The translations under genes were made by a program, and so were the position numbers. From Peribacillus asahii (GTDB taxonomy: Bacteria; Bacillota; Bacilli; Bacillales; DSM-1321), in contig NZ_CP026095.1 of the NCBI RefSeq assembly GCF_004006295.1, positions 1,598,001 to 1,662,000 of the forward strand: 64,000 nt of DNA, in the 5' to 3' direction. The notes under the pieces are model-generated. The model was not told the DNA's origin. It saw only the letters and a list, made by a program, of their open reading frames with translations, and searched no databases. Shown piece by piece: positions 30,001 through 39,346 of the stretch. How positions within the stretch are numbered: the first letter of the stretch is position 1; each line of letters begins with the position of its first letter.

Positions 30001-31355
30001 TCGGTGAGGAGTATGTGTATCGTGCCGGAACGATTGGTACGGTAGCAGAGAAAACGGCTTATGGGTATGTGAAAGGATATGCGGCGGATCATAATCTCCA
30101 TTATCGAGGTGCGGAAGTAGATCGTCTCGTTTCCGGCTGTACCGGTGTAAAAAGAACAACAGGTCAGCATCCAGGAGGCATCATCGTTGTACCGGACTAT
30201 ATGGATGTTTACGATTTTACACCGATTCAATTTCCGGCGGATGATCGCAATTCTGAGTGGAAAACGACGCATTTTGATTTCCACTCAATTCATGACAATA
30301 TTTTAAAGCTTGATATACTAGGACACGATGACCCAACTGTCATTCGGATGCTGCAAGATTTAAGCGGTATTGATCCAAAAACCATTCCAACGGATGACCC
30401 GGTTGTAATGAAAATTTTTAGTAGTCCAGAGTCATTAGGCGTGACAGAAGAACAGATTATGTGTAAAACAGGAACGCTCGGTATCCCAGAATTTGGAACA
30501 AGGTTCGTGCGTCAAATGTTAGAAGATACGAAGCCGACGACTTTCTCAGAACTTGTACAAATCTCTGGATTGTCGCACGGTACAGACGTATATCTTGGCA
30601 ACGCGCAAGACTTGATTCATAATAAAACGTGTACGCTAAGCGAAGTAATTGGTTGTCGTGATGATATTATGGTGTATTTAATTTATCAAGGCTTAGACCC
30701 ATCGCTTGCGTTTAAAATTATGGAATCAGTAAGGAAAGGGAAAGGGCTATCAGAGGAATTTGAAGCCGAAATGCGTAAGAACGAAGTCCCGGAATGGTAT
30801 ATTGATTCTTGTAAAAAAATCAAGTATATGTTCCCTAAAGCCCATGCTGCGGCGTATGTATTAATGGCGGTCCGGATTGCTTATTTTAAAGTCCATTTGC
30901 CGCTGCTTTATTATGCTGCGTATTTCACGGTTCGGGCTGAGGATTTTGAAATTGAAGCGATGACACGTGGTTCGCAAGCCATTCGTTCAAAAATTGAAGA
31001 AATTAACGACAAAGGGCTGGATGCATCCACAAAAGAAAAAAATACGTTGACGGTGTTAGAATTAGCACTCGAAATGTGTGAGCGTGGTTTTTCATTTGCT
31101 AAAGTAGATTTATATAAATCGAGTGCGGATGAATTTATTATTGAAGGCAATTCATTAATTCCGCCATTCAACTCGATTCCAGGTCTTGGAACGAATGCGG
31201 CAATCAATATTGTGCGTGCTCGTGAAGAAGGGGAATTCCTTTCAAAAGAAGATTTACAACAACGAGGGAAAGTTTCAAAAACGATTCTTGAATATCTAGA
31301 TAAACAAGGTTGTTTAGAATCGCTGCCTGACCAAAATCAGTTATCATTGTTTTGA
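27039..31355 (+). CDS. polC: DNA polymerase III alpha subunit, Gram-positive PolC
   Basis: 1438 aa. Domain order is that of PolC: N-terminal region, OB fold (about residues 235-325), PHP domain interrupted by a DEDDh 3'-5' proofreading exonuclease (VFDVETTGL near residue 424, [22 protein letters not shown]), then a C-terminal Pol C polymerase. A four-Cys zinc cluster starts near C913 (CPNC, later CPTC). Catalytic D967 and D969 sit in PDIDLNF. It is the main replicative polymerase in Bacillus. GAGAGAG precedes the ATG. Confidence 0.98.
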   Translation: MDQNSGRERFQLLLQQLGLTDDAFVQFFNGAEIEKLSIERQSKTWHFLFKLQQLIPSSVHMRLRTQLTSTFAQIANVSFSLNVVNPQMSEELVKDYWRQCLGELEGMSPALLSLLQGQEPKVVGHRLMVNARNAAEAGQLKQKYSRFISDIYQSYGFPTLSLDAEVLPEESGEDYQQFLEEKQKEDEAKAFAALVEMQKKASEQAVDDSVYEGPVKIGYTIKEDADFRRIEEIIDEERRIAIEGFVFDAEVKELRSGRSLLTFKVTDYTSSILVKVFSRDKEDAVMLSRVKKGMWVRAQGSIQNDTFVRDLVMIANDINEISKIGRQDTAPEGEKRVELHLHTPMSQMDAVTPTSALVAQAAKWGHKAVAITDHAVAQSFPEAYSAGKKNGIKILYGVEANLVDDGVPIAYNEANRVLADDTYVVFDVETTGLSAVYDTIIELAAVKIKEGEIIDRFESFANPHHPLSATTIELTGITDDLVENAPDVPEVLEKFREWTGDSILVAHNASFDMGFLNIGYKQMGHPKASNPVIDTLELGRFLYPEFKNHRLNTLCKKFDIELTQHHRAIYDAEATGYLLLKMLKDAAEKGITHHQQFNDNMGQGNAYQRSRPYHCTLFAQTQDGLKNLFKLISLSHVNYFYRVPRIPRSQLRKYREGILVGSGCDKGEVFEGMMQKGFEEVEELAEFYDYLEVHPKEVYQHLLEMEYVRDEKSLEAIISNIVKLGEKLNKPVVATGNVHYLNPNDKIYRKILIGSQGGANPLNRHKLPDVHFRTTDEMLKAFQFLGKEKAKEIVVTNTNQIADMIEEVKPIKDDLYTPKIEGADEEMREMSYGMAKKIYGEDLPEIVEARLEKELKSIIGHGFAVIYLISHKLVKKSLDDGYLVGSRGSVGSSFVATMTEITEVNPLPPHYVCPNCKKSEFFDDGSVGSGFDLPDKDCPTCGTRYKKDGHDIPFETFLGFKGDKVPDIDLNFSGEYQPRAHNYTKVLFGEEYVYRAGTIGTVAEKTAYGYVKGYAADHNLHYRGAEVDRLVSGCTGVKRTTGQHPGGIIVVPDYMDVYDFTPIQFPADDRNSEWKTTHFDFHSIHDNILKLDILGHDDPTVIRMLQDLSGIDPKTIPTDDPVVMKIFSSPESLGVTEEQIMCKTGTLGIPEFGTRFVRQMLEDTKPTTFSELVQISGLSHGTDVYLGNAQDLIHNKTCTLSEVIGCRDDIMVYLIYQGLDPSLAFKIMESVRKGKGLSEEFEAEMRKNEVPEWYIDSCKKIKYMFPKAHAAAYVLMAVRIAYFKVHLPLLYYAAYFTVRAEDFEIEAMTRGSQAIRSKIEEINDKGLDASTKEKNTLTVLELALEMCERGFSFAKVDLYKSSADEFIIEGNSLIPPFNSIPGLGTNAAINIVRAREEGEFLSKEDLQQRGKVSKTILEYLDKQGCLESLPDQNQLSLF

Positions 31356-31391
31356 TACAGCTTGGTAAGAGGCTTTAAAAAACTTGTTAAT

Positions 31392-31420
31392 TTGCATAAA
31401 TTACTGAATTGTGGTATATT
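31392..31420 (+). promoter_or_regulatory. sigma-A promoter of the rimP-nusA-infB operon
   Basis: TTGCAT (31392-31397), 17-base spacer, TATATT (31415-31420), right after polC. Confidence 0.75.
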
Positions 31421-31449
31421 TTTAGTGGAAATACTAAGAGGAACCAATG

Positions 31450-31475
31450 GAAAGAGTGGGGAAACCCACTCTTTC
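31450..31475 (+). ncRNA. Leader hairpin upstream of rimP (rimP-leader type)
   Basis: GAAAGAGTGGG (31450-31460) and CCCACTCTTTC (31465-31475) form a perfect 11-bp stem closed by a GAAA tetraloop, about 30 bases after the promoter. Little U follows, so it is a poor terminator. A conserved rimP leader RNA of this kind has been described in Firmicutes; assignment to that family is from memory and unverified. Confidence 0.6.
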
Positions 31476-31546
31476 GTGTTTGTATTGACCCATTATTGGA
31501 ATAATCCATTACCAAGCGCGTAAGCCACATGTTTGGAGGAAACAAA

Positions 31547-32017
31547 TTGAGTAAAAAGGTAACCGAAGTAGTAGAAGAACTTGTCACACCAATTCTTGAG
31601 GATTTACAACTTGAATTAGTCGAAGTAGAGTATGTTAAGGAAGGAAGCTGGTTCCTTCGTGTCTACATTGATAAAGAAACAGGCGTAGATATTGAGGATT
31701 GTGGAACTGTCAGTGAAAAATTAAGTGAAAAGCTTGATGAGGTTGATCCTATTCCACAAAATTATTTTCTCGAAGTTTCATCACCGGGCGCAGAAAGACC
31801 TTTAAAGAAAGATAAAGACTTTCAAAAAGCAATCGGGAAAAATGTGTACATAAAAACATATGAGCCTATTTTAAATGAAAAAGAATTTGAAGGCACTCTT
31901 ATGGCGTTTGACGGTCAGGAAGTTACGTTAGAAGTCAAGATTAAGACAAGAAAGAAAACGGTTGTCATTTCATATGACAAAGTAGCTAAAGCAAGATTAG
32001 CCATTAGCTTCTCTTAA
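31547..32017 (+). CDS. rimP: Ribosome maturation factor RimP
   Basis: 156 aa from TTG 31547, with TTTGGAGG (31531-31538) at normal spacing; this equals the recalled B. subtilis length. Two-domain RimP/YlxS protein with [12 protein letters not shown] and the conserved SSPGAERPL. Required for 30S maturation. First gene of the nusA operon. Confidence 0.96.
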   Translation: MSKKVTEVVEELVTPILEDLQLELVEVEYVKEGSWFLRVYIDKETGVDIEDCGTVSEKLSEKLDEVDPIPQNYFLEVSSPGAERPLKKDKDFQKAIGKNVYIKTYEPILNEKEFEGTLMAFDGQEVTLEVKIKTRKKTVVISYDKVAKARLAISFS

Positions 32018-32059
32018 TATGTATATTTTATTATTAAAAATCCGTAAGGGGGACCAACC

Positions 32060-33187
32060 ATGAGCAGTGAGTTACTGGATGCTCTCTATATTTTAGAAAA
32101 AGAAAAAGGCATCTCAAGAGAGGTATTACTTGAAGCTATTGAGGCAGCGCTAATTTCAGCATATCGTCGCAATTTCAATCAGGCACAAAATGTGCGAATT
32201 GATTTAAATCTTGGAAAAGGAACAATGCGTGTGTTTGCGCGTAAAGACGTAGTGGATGAAGTATTTGATTCACGTCTTGAAATTTCCTTAGAAGAAGCAA
32301 AAAAAATCAATCCAAATTACCAACTTGAAGATGTAGTAGAGATGGAAGTCACACCGAAAGACTTCGGACGTATTGCGGCTCAAACAGCGAAGCAGGTTGT
32401 AACACAAAGAGTACGTGAAGCAGAACGTGGCATCATCTATTCAGAATTTATTGATAGAGAAGAAGATATTATGACGGGAATTGTACAGCGTCAAGATTCT
32501 CGTTTTATTTATGTGAGTCTTGGGAAGATTGAGGCATTGCTTCCGGTCAATGAGCAAATGCCAAACGAACAATACAAGCCGCATGATCGTATTAAAGTAT
32601 TTATTACAAAAGTAGAAAAAACATCAAAAGGACCGCAAATCTTTGTATCACGTTCACATCCAGGTCTGTTAAAGCGCTTGTTTGAAATCGAAGTTCCTGA
32701 AATCTTTGACGGAACAGTAGAAATTAAATCAGTGGCTCGTGAAGCGGGGGATCGTTCGAAAATCTCTGTGCATGCTGATAATGAAGAAGTTGATCCAGTT
32801 GGTTCATGTGTTGGTCAAAAGGGACAACGCGTTCAAGCGATTGTCAATGAACTAAAAGGTGAAAAAATTGATATTGTTAAATGGTCAGAAGATCCGGTTG
32901 TTTTCGTTGCCAATGCGTTAAGTCCTTCTAAAGTACTTGAGGTTATTGTCAATGAAGAAGAGAAAGCGACAACTGTTATTGTACCAGACTATCAATTATC
33001 GCTTGCGATTGGTAAACGCGGTCAAAATGCTCGTTTAGCAGCAAAGCTAACAGGCTGGAAAATTGATATTAAGAGTGAAACAGAAGCGCGCGAAGCTGGC
33101 ATTTATCCGGTTGAGGAGCAAGAATTTTTGTTAAACCGAGATAGCTATGTGGAAGATGAAGAAGATTTTATTGAGGATAATGAGTAA
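32060..33187 (+). CDS. nusA: Transcription elongation/termination factor NusA
   Basis: 375 aa: N-terminal RNAP-binding domain, S1 domain (about residues 135-200, GIVQRQDSRFIYVSLGKIEALLP), KH1 (VDPVGSCVGQKGQRVQAI) and KH2 (LAIGKRGQNARLAAKLTGWKIDI). It lacks the C-terminal acidic repeats of proteobacterial NusA, as usual in Firmicutes. It stimulates pausing and intrinsic termination. GGGGGACC precedes the ATG. Confidence 0.97.
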   Translation: MSSELLDALYILEKEKGISREVLLEAIEAALISAYRRNFNQAQNVRIDLNLGKGTMRVFARKDVVDEVFDSRLEISLEEAKKINPNYQLEDVVEMEVTPKDFGRIAAQTAKQVVTQRVREAERGIIYSEFIDREEDIMTGIVQRQDSRFIYVSLGKIEALLPVNEQMPNEQYKPHDRIKVFITKVEKTSKGPQIFVSRSHPGLLKRLFEIEVPEIFDGTVEIKSVAREAGDRSKISVHADNEEVDPVGSCVGQKGQRVQAIVNELKGEKIDIVKWSEDPVVFVANALSPSKVLEVIVNEEEKATTVIVPDYQLSLAIGKRGQNARLAAKLTGWKIDIKSETEAREAGIYPVEEQEFLLNRDSYVEDEEDFIEDNE

Positions 33188-33204
33188 GTAAGGGGTGAGC
33201 GAAT

Positions 33205-33480
33205 TTGAAAGCCCGAAAAAAAATTCCTATGCGTAAATGTGTGGCAACTGGCGAAATGAAGCCGAAAAAAGAGCTTATTCGAATCGTTCGCTCAAAAGAA
33301 GGAGAAGTAAGTATTGATTTGACTGGTAAGCAATCAGGTCGTGGTGCTTATTTAACACTTGATCGTGATGTTATTGAGTTAGCTAAGAAGAAGAACGTCT
33401 TAGCTAACCAATTCAGCGTTCAAATTGATCCTTCTTTATATGAACAATTGCTTGAACTAGTGGATAAGGAGAAACACTAA
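33205..33480 (+). CDS. rnpM: RNase P modulator RnpM (YlxR)
   Basis: 91 aa YlxR/DUF448 protein with the [22 protein letters not shown]-terminus and GRGAYLT. The family binds RNA; the B. subtilis protein was reported to bind and inhibit RNase P RNA. TTG start after AAGGGGTGAG. Between nusA and the L7Ae-like gene as in most Firmicutes. Confidence 0.93.
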   Translation: MKARKKIPMRKCVATGEMKPKKELIRIVRSKEGEVSIDLTGKQSGRGAYLTLDRDVIELAKKKNVLANQFSVQIDPSLYEQLLELVDKEKH

Positions 33481-33485
33481 CCATC

Positions 33486-33788
33486 ATGACTCAACAACAA
33501 TGGATGTCTCTATTAGGTTTGGCCAATCGAGCGCGTAAACTAATTTCTGGTGAGGAATTAGTCGTCAAAGAGGTTAGAAGCGGAAAAGCAAAGCTTGTCC
33601 TTTTGGCAAGTGATGCTTCTAAAAATACAGAAAAAAAAATATCTGATAAGTGCGCATATTATCAGGTTCCTTTAAAAAGAGTCGAGAACAGGTCTTTGCT
33701 TGGTCAAGCGATTGGCAAAGAAGCGAGAGTTGTCGTCGCGGTACTGGATGAAGGTTTTGCACAAAAACTCCGAACGCTGCTCGATTAA
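33486..33788 (+). CDS. rplGA: L7Ae-family ribosomal/K-turn binding protein (YlxQ)
   Basis: 100 aa L7Ae/L30e fold with [35 protein letters not shown]. It is a kink-turn RNA binder in Bacillus; its exact ribosomal role is not settled. It starts five bases after rnpM, with AAGGAG in the rnpM end. infB follows after a gap of 19 bases. Confidence 0.92.
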   Translation: MTQQQWMSLLGLANRARKLISGEELVVKEVRSGKAKLVLLASDASKNTEKKISDKCAYYQVPLKRVENRSLLGQAIGKEARVVVAVLDEGFAQKLRTLLD

Positions 33789-33807
33789 ATTTTACGGGGG
33801 TGAACGT

Positions 33808-35955
33808 ATGACTAAATTGCGTGTACATGAATATGCAAAGCAAAAAAATGTTTCAAGTAAAGATATCATTGAAAAACTTAAAGAAATGAATATAGAGGTA
33901 ACAAATCATATGACAGCATTAGACGATTCTACTGTAAAAAAATTAAATGAATCATTACAATCAAAACAAGAACAAGAAGCACCAAAAGCAAGCTCAACTG
34001 TTGAACAGTATGAAGCAGAAGCTGATGCGAAAAGCACAGTGAATAAAGAAAAAGTAAAGAAAAAACCTGTTGCTGGGCCTGGAGCAAAAAAACCTGGTCA
34101 AGGACAGTTTAATAATAAAGGGAAAAACAATCGAAACAAAAATAAACAAAGACCGCAACAAACACAACAGGCGCCGGCTCCAAAGCGTAAGGAAAAAGAG
34201 CTTCCATCTAAAATTACGTTTTATGAGTCATTGACGGTACAGGAGCTTGCGAAAAAACTTCATCGCGAACCATCTGAAATTATTAAAAAATTATTTATGC
34301 TTGGCGTTATGGCAACAATCAACCAAACATTAGATAAAGATGCAATCGAATTAATTGCAGCGGAATACGGTGTTGAAGTAGAAGAAGAAATTCGTGTGGA
34401 TTTAACAGATCTTGAGTCACTAGTAACAGAGGATGAGGAAGCAGATTTACAAGAGCGTCCAGCGGTTGTTACAATCATGGGACATGTTGATCACGGTAAA
34501 ACAACATTGCTTGATTCGATTCGTAAAACAAAAGTAACGGAAGGCGAAGCGGGTGGAATTACTCAGCATATCGGTGCTTATCAAGTGAAAGTAAACGATA
34601 AGAAAATCACGTTCCTTGATACACCTGGTCACGCAGCCTTCACAACAATGCGTGCACGTGGTGCTCAAGTAACCGATATTACAATTATTGTTGTAGCAGC
34701 GGATGATGGTGTAATGCCACAAACAGTTGAGGCGATTAGCCATGCTAAAGCAGCAGAAGTACCAATTATTGTAGCTGTGAATAAAATGGATAAACCAGCT
34801 GCAAATCCTGATCGTGTTATGCAAGAATTAACCGAGCACGGTTTAGTGCCTGAAGATTGGGGCGGCGATACGATTTTCGTACCAATTTCTGCGAAACAAG
34901 GCGATGGAATTGACAGTTTGCTTGAAATGATTCTTTTAGTAAGTGAAGTAGAAGAATATAAAGCAAATCCAACACGTAGAGCAAACGGAACAGTTATCGA
35001 GGCGCAACTTGATAAAGGTCGCGGATCTGTAGCTACTCTTCTTGTTCAAAATGGAACATTAAAAATCGGAGATCCAATCGTTGTTGGGAATACATTCGGT
35101 CGTGTTCGTGCGATGGTAAATGATCTTGGTCGACGTGTAAAAGAAGCAGGTCCATCAACACCTGTTGAAATTACAGGGTTAAACGAAGTACCGCAAGCTG
35201 GTGATCGTTTTATCGTCTTTGAAGATGAAAAAACAGCTCGTCAAGTTGGGGAAACTCGTGCGCAAAGACAGCTTGTTTCACAACGTAATGAAGGATCTCG
35301 CGTAACGCTAGACACATTATTTGAACAAATGAAACAAGGCGACATTAAGGAATTAAATATTATTTTGAAAGCAGACGTGCAAGGTTCTGCAGAAGCATTA
35401 GCAGCATCTCTTCAAAAAATTGAAGTAGAGGGCGCAAAAGTGAAAATCATTCACTCTGGTGTTGGAGCAATTACGGAATCTGATATTATTTTAGCGACAG
35501 CTTCAAATGCTATCGTAATTGGTTTTAACGTACGTCCGGATGTAAATGCAAAACGTGCAGCAGAATCAGAAAATGTAGATGTTCGTCTGCACCGTATTAT
35601 TTATAAAGTAATCGAAGAAATCGAATCAGCGATGAAAGGGATGCTTGATCCTGAATTTGAAGAAAAAATTATCGGTCAAGCGGAGGTACGTACGACATTT
35701 AAAGTATCGAAAATTGGTACAATCGCTGGTTCGTACGTTATCGAAGGAAAAATTACTCGCGATAGCGGTGTGCGCTTAATTCGTGAAGGTGTTGTTGTCT
35801 TCGAAGGCGAAATCGATGCGCTAAAACGTTTTAAAGACGATGTTAAAGAAGTCGCAACAAACTATGAATGTGGAATCACGATTAAAAACTACAATGACAT
35901 TAAAGAAGGCGATATCATTGAAGCGTACGTGATGGAAGAGATTGAACGTAAATGA
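33808..35955 (+). CDS. infB: Translation initiation factor IF-2
   Basis: 715 aa from ATG 33808 (GGGGGTG at 33796-33802). An in-frame start further upstream overlaps rplGA and is rejected. Basic N-terminal region ([16 protein letters not shown]), then GTPase motifs: G1 GHVDHGKT from G225, G3 DTPGHAAF, G4 NKMDKP. Domains II, III and the C-terminal fMet-tRNA-binding domain IV follow. It delivers initiator tRNA and joins the 50S subunit. Confidence 0.98.
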   Translation: MTKLRVHEYAKQKNVSSKDIIEKLKEMNIEVTNHMTALDDSTVKKLNESLQSKQEQEAPKASSTVEQYEAEADAKSTVNKEKVKKKPVAGPGAKKPGQGQFNNKGKNNRNKNKQRPQQTQQAPAPKRKEKELPSKITFYESLTVQELAKKLHREPSEIIKKLFMLGVMATINQTLDKDAIELIAAEYGVEVEEEIRVDLTDLESLVTEDEEADLQERPAVVTIMGHVDHGKTTLLDSIRKTKVTEGEAGGITQHIGAYQVKVNDKKITFLDTPGHAAFTTMRARGAQVTDITIIVVAADDGVMPQTVEAISHAKAAEVPIIVAVNKMDKPAANPDRVMQELTEHGLVPEDWGGDTIFVPISAKQGDGIDSLLEMILLVSEVEEYKANPTRRANGTVIEAQLDKGRGSVATLLVQNGTLKIGDPIVVGNTFGRVRAMVNDLGRRVKEAGPSTPVEITGLNEVPQAGDRFIVFEDEKTARQVGETRAQRQLVSQRNEGSRVTLDTLFEQMKQGDIKELNIILKADVQGSAEALAASLQKIEVEGAKVKIIHSGVGAITESDIILATASNAIVIGFNVRPDVNAKRAAESENVDVRLHRIIYKVIEEIESAMKGMLDPEFEEKIIGQAEVRTTFKVSKIGTIAGSYVIEGKITRDSGVRLIREGVVVFEGEIDALKRFKDDVKEVATNYECGITIKNYNDIKEGDIIEAYVMEEIERK

Positions 35956-36233
35956 TCGTTGGTGCAGTCCTTTGTGAATGCATAATTTACGACGCCCATT
36001 CTTTGAAAGAAAAGCGAGCCGTGCTTCAACGTGTGATGTCACGGCTGAAACAAAAATATAATATTTCCGTTTCAGAAACGGATTATCAAGATTTATGGCA
36101 ACGAACGAAGCTAGCAATTGTTACCGTATCGTCTTCTAGAAAGGCGACGGAACGAGAATTGCAAAATGCGCTTCACTTTCTTGATTCATTTCCTGAAATC
36201 GAGCGCACAATAACAGATATAGAATGGCTTTAA
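35952..36233 (+). CDS. ylxP: DUF503 family protein YlxP
   Basis: 93 aa DUF503 protein with [23 protein letters not shown] and [19 protein letters not shown]. It starts inside the infB stop (ATGA overlap), so it is translationally coupled. It is conserved between infB and rbfA in Firmicutes, which implies a ribosome-related role, but the function is not established. Confidence 0.92.
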   Translation: MIVGAVLCECIIYDAHSLKEKRAVLQRVMSRLKQKYNISVSETDYQDLWQRTKLAIVTVSSSRKATERELQNALHFLDSFPEIERTITDIEWL

Positions 36234-36251
36234 GCTAGCGAGGTGAATAGA

Positions 36252-36620
36252 ATGAGTCTTCGTTCAAATCGTATCGGTGAACAAATGAAGAAAGAGCTAA
36301 GTGATATTATCGGTCGCAAATTGAAAGACCCAAGAGTTGGTTTTGTCACAGTGACTGATGTAGCTGTTACAGGCGATCTTCAACAAGCAACGGTGTATAT
36401 TTCCGTGTTAGGTGATGCAAAGCAAAGGGAAGATACGCTTAAAGGCTTGGAAAAAGCAAAAGGATTTATGCGTTCCGAAGTAGGTCAAAGAATTCGTTTA
36501 CGCAAAACACCGGAGTTGTTCTTTGAATTCGATGAATCCATTGATTATGGAAATCGAATTGAAACATTGATTTCACAAATCAATGCCGAGAATAAACCCG
36601 CTGTAAGGGATGAGGAATAA
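36252..36620 (+). CDS. rbfA: 30S ribosome-binding factor RbfA
   Basis: 122 aa from ATG 36252, chosen because GCGAGGTG (36238-36245) precedes it and the protein then begins [16 protein letters not shown] as in B. subtilis. KH-like fold with [12 protein letters not shown] and [21 protein letters not shown] split across the C-terminal half. It binds the 16S 5' end for late 30S maturation and cold adaptation. A strong terminator follows. Confidence 0.96.
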   Translation: MSLRSNRIGEQMKKELSDIIGRKLKDPRVGFVTVTDVAVTGDLQQATVYISVLGDAKQREDTLKGLEKAKGFMRSEVGQRIRLRKTPELFFEFDESIDYGNRIETLISQINAENKPAVRDEE

Positions 36621-36636
36621 TCAAGTGTTGAAATCG

Positions 36637-36672
36637 AGGCCGACTCATGCATGATGGAGTCGGCCTTTTTTT
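36637..36672 (+). terminator. Strong terminator between rbfA and truB
   Basis: AGGCCGACTC (36637-36646) and GAGTCGGCCT (36657-36666) form a perfect 10-bp GC-rich stem, ten-base loop, and an unbroken T run (36666-36672). It separates the nusA-rbfA genes from truB-ribF. Confidence 0.93.
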
Positions 36673-36745
36673 AATAACAGTGTTACTGAAAAACAATAAC
36701 AAAATGGTTCAACATAGATTGCGGAAAAAAGAGGTGACAGAAAAG

Positions 36746-37666
36746 ATGGATGGGATTTTGCCATTGTTCAAGCCAAAAGGGCTGACTTCTCATGATTGTG
36801 TATTTAAACTAAGAAAAATTTTGAAAACGAAGAAGGTTGGGCATACCGGAACACTCGACCCAGATGTAACAGGAGTACTCCCAATTTGTATTGGTCGTGC
36901 GACGAAGGTGGCTGAGTACTTAACGGAAGCGGGCAAGGCCTATGAGGGAGAAGTTACGTTAGGCTTTTCAACAACAACTGAAGATGCGAGCGGAGACCGA
37001 GTTACTGAAAAAACAGTGACGGAAACTTTTACTCGCGAGCAAATTTTGGAGGTGTTACAATCTTTAACCGGAGTGATCCAACAAACGCCGCCAATGTTTT
37101 CTGCTGTAAAAGTAAACGGCAAAAAACTTTATGAATATGCGCGAGCTGGTATTGAAGTAGAACGTCCAACAAGAAATGTAACGATTTATGAGTTGGAGCT
37201 TTTAGACGATCGAAAAGAATTTATCGGTGAGACAATTTCTTTTCGTTTCCGAGTAAGGTGCTCTAAAGGGACGTATATTCGTACACTTGCTGTCATGATT
37301 GGAGAGAGATTAGGGTATCCGGCCCATATGTCGGATTTAATCAGAATTGAGTCAGCAGGCTTTACACTTGAAGAGTGCAAGACGTTAGAGCAAATTCAAG
37401 AATTGATGGAATTGGGGCAATCAGCTGCGTTTTTACGACCACTTGAACAAGGTTTGTTTCATTTGCCGAAATTTCAGATTAATGATAAAGTATCAAAGAA
37501 AGTATTAAATGGAGCTGTGTTAGCTCAGCCAGAAGAATTAGCTATAGAAAAGGGTGAACCTTTTGTCATGATGGATCAAAATGGAAGGGCACTAGCTATT
37601 TATCAGGTTCATCCAACAAAAGAAAACCTCATTAAACCTATTAAAGTTTTGGCACTAGAATTATAG
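36746..37666 (+). CDS. truB: tRNA pseudouridine-55 synthase
   Basis: 306 aa from ATG 36746 (GAGGTG at 36731-36736); the reading frame extends upstream into the terminator, so the long version is rejected. Begins MDGILPLFKPKGLTSHDCV; catalytic D38 in GTLDPDVTGVLPI; C-terminal PUA domain. Makes psi55 in the T loop of tRNAs. No clear promoter is seen in the 74 bases after the terminator. Confidence 0.96.
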   Translation: MDGILPLFKPKGLTSHDCVFKLRKILKTKKVGHTGTLDPDVTGVLPICIGRATKVAEYLTEAGKAYEGEVTLGFSTTTEDASGDRVTEKTVTETFTREQILEVLQSLTGVIQQTPPMFSAVKVNGKKLYEYARAGIEVERPTRNVTIYELELLDDRKEFIGETISFRFRVRCSKGTYIRTLAVMIGERLGYPAHMSDLIRIESAGFTLEECKTLEQIQELMELGQSAAFLRPLEQGLFHLPKFQINDKVSKKVLNGAVLAQPEELAIEKGEPFVMMDQNGRALAIYQVHPTKENLIKPIKVLALEL

Positions 37667-37699
37667 ACCGTTCTGCCGTTGGAAAGAGGAGATTGAAAG

Positions 37700-38650
37700 G
37701 TGAAAGTGATTGCGATAACGCACCCTCATCAGTTTACCCAGGATCATTTTCCTGAGCTTGTGATGGCACTCGGATTTTTTGATGGGGTACATAAAGGTCA
37801 TCAAATTGTGATTAAGAATGCAAAAGAAATAGCGGACAGCACACACCGTAAATCGGCGGTGATGACATTCGATCCTCATCCGTCCGCGGTGTTAGGAACT
37901 ACAACCGATACAATTCGTTATATTACGCCTTTAGAGGATAAAATAGCGATTATTGAATCGTTAGGGATTGATTATTTATTTATTGTTCATTTTAGTAAAG
38001 AATTTGCCGCTGTGTCGCCTGAACAGTTTGTTGATCAATATTTAGTTGGTTTACATGTTGGGCATGTAGTGGCAGGATTTGATTATTCTTATGGTCATTT
38101 TGGTAAAGGCAATATGGAAACATTACCTCTTTATGCGAAAGGCCGTTTTACTCAAACAGTTGTTGAAAAACAAACGCTTGAAGATGAGAAAGTAAGTTCA
38201 TCAAGAATTCGCACAATGTTAGCTGAAGGAAATTTTACAGAATTTTATCATCTTGTTCGTCGTCATTATGTAACAAAGGGTTATGTTATTCATGGTGAAA
38301 AGCGCGGTCGTAAGCTTGGGTTTCCAACAGCTAATATTGAAGTAAGCGATGTGTATATATTCCCAGCTACAGGCGTATATGCAGTGCGAATTCAAATTGA
38401 AGGCAAGTGGTATAAAGGTGTTTGTAATGTAGGCTATAAACCAACTTTTCATGACCAACAGCCAAAGTTTCCATCTGTTGAGGTGCATGTGCTGGGCTTT
38501 GACCGAAACATTTATGGGTCTGCAGTGGTTGTAGAATGGCATAAGAGATTGCGCAGTGAGCAAAAGTTTTCAGGGCTTGAAGAATTGGTAAGCCAAATTG
38601 AAATCGATAAACAACAGGCTGAAAAATATTTTCAAAGTATGAATAATTAA
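37700..38650 (+). CDS. ribF: Bifunctional riboflavin kinase / FAD synthetase
   Basis: 316 aa. N-terminal FAD synthetase with nucleotidyl-transferase motif FFDGVHKGHQIV and SSRIRTMLAEG; C-terminal flavokinase with GEKRGRKLGFPTANIE. Converts riboflavin to FMN and FAD. GTG start with AGAGGAG upstream. It closes the truB-ribF pair before rpsO, which has its own promoter. Confidence 0.97.
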   Translation: MKVIAITHPHQFTQDHFPELVMALGFFDGVHKGHQIVIKNAKEIADSTHRKSAVMTFDPHPSAVLGTTTDTIRYITPLEDKIAIIESLGIDYLFIVHFSKEFAAVSPEQFVDQYLVGLHVGHVVAGFDYSYGHFGKGNMETLPLYAKGRFTQTVVEKQTLEDEKVSSSRIRTMLAEGNFTEFYHLVRRHYVTKGYVIHGEKRGRKLGFPTANIEVSDVYIFPATGVYAVRIQIEGKWYKGVCNVGYKPTFHDQQPKFPSVEVHVLGFDRNIYGSAVVVEWHKRLRSEQKFSGLEELVSQIEIDKQQAEKYFQSMNN

Positions 38651-38660
38651 ATTTCCTGAC

Positions 38661-38689
38661 TTGCATTTCAGTTGAAAAAGCGGTATTCT
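38661..38689 (+). promoter_or_regulatory. sigma-A promoter of rpsO
   Basis: TTGCAT (38661-38666), 17-base spacer, TATTCT (38684-38689). Confidence 0.6.
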
Positions 38690-38711
38690 ATTAAATGTAT
38701 GAAAAATAACC

Positions 38712-38752
38712 ATTGCTTGGCTAGGCGACACTCCGACGCTAGACTAGGTAAT
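38712..38752 (+). other. rpsO leader stem, possible S15 binding site
   Basis: ATTGCTTGG (38712-38720) pairs with CTAGGTAAT (38744-38752) with wobbles, and CTAGGCG (38721-38727) with CGCTAG (38737-38742) with one bulged G. It precedes the rpsO SD. S15 autoregulates its own leader in several bacteria, including Geobacillus; a similar role here is inference. Confidence 0.5.
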
Positions 38753-38785
38753 TGGTGATTCTACAGAATTTAGGAGGAAAAAAAC

Positions 38786-39055
38786 ATGGCTATTACACAA
38801 GAACGTAAAAACGAACTAATCGCTGAGTTCAGAACTCACGACACTGACACTGGATCTCCAGAGGTTCAAATCGCAGTACTTACAGAGGAAATCAACAACT
38901 TGAATGACCACTTACGTACTCACAAGAAAGATCACCACTCACGTCGCGGTCTTTTAAAAATGGTAGGTAGACGTCGTAACCTTTTAACTTACCTTCGTAA
39001 TAAAGACGTTACTCGTTACCGTACTCTAATTAACAAATTAGGTTTACGTCGATAA
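38786..39055 (+). CDS. rpsO: 30S ribosomal protein S15
   Basis: 89 aa, the universal length of S15, with [19 protein letters not shown] and the [21 protein letters not shown] 16S rRNA-binding part. Primary binder of the central 16S domain. TTAGGAGG precedes the ATG. Flanked by its own promoter and a terminator. Confidence 0.98.
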   Translation: MAITQERKNELIAEFRTHDTDTGSPEVQIAVLTEEINNLNDHLRTHKKDHHSRRGLLKMVGRRRNLLTYLRNKDVTRYRTLINKLGLRR

Positions 39056-39066
39056 TTGTTTGTAAG

Positions 39067-39091
39067 AAAGCGGGAAATTTCCCGCTTTTTT
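39067..39091 (+). terminator. Terminator after rpsO
   Basis: AAAGCGGGAAA is complementary to TTTCCCGCTTT (39067-39088), followed by further T to 39091. Confidence 0.92.
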
Positions 39092-39309
39092 GGTGTAAAT
39101 CAATCGGAATAATCGGTATGATTTCAGACGTCTATTTTGATTTTTTTTTAATTTATACATATATTACTTGCAATGTTTTTAATATTTCGTTGATTTTGCT
39201 GTTAATGCTTGTTTTTTTCGTGCATAATAGGAATAGTTTGGTTCTAATATGATTTATGAAATTTTAACATATATGATGTGTTTTATACAGGTTTGGTAGG
39301 TGTACTAGA

Positions 39310-39335
39310 CCTCTAAGTGAAGAGTTAGAGAGGGG
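39310..39335 (+). promoter_or_regulatory. SD-sequestering hairpin before pnp
   Basis: CTCTAA (39311-39316) pairs with TTAGAG (39325-39330); with A39331 bulged, C39310 can add to G39332. The 3' arm includes part of the pnp SD (AGAGAGGGG, 39327-39335), so folding would hide it. The preceding 39092-39309 stretch is T-rich without a clear promoter. Confidence 0.45.
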
Positions 39336-39346
39336 TTTAATTTAAG

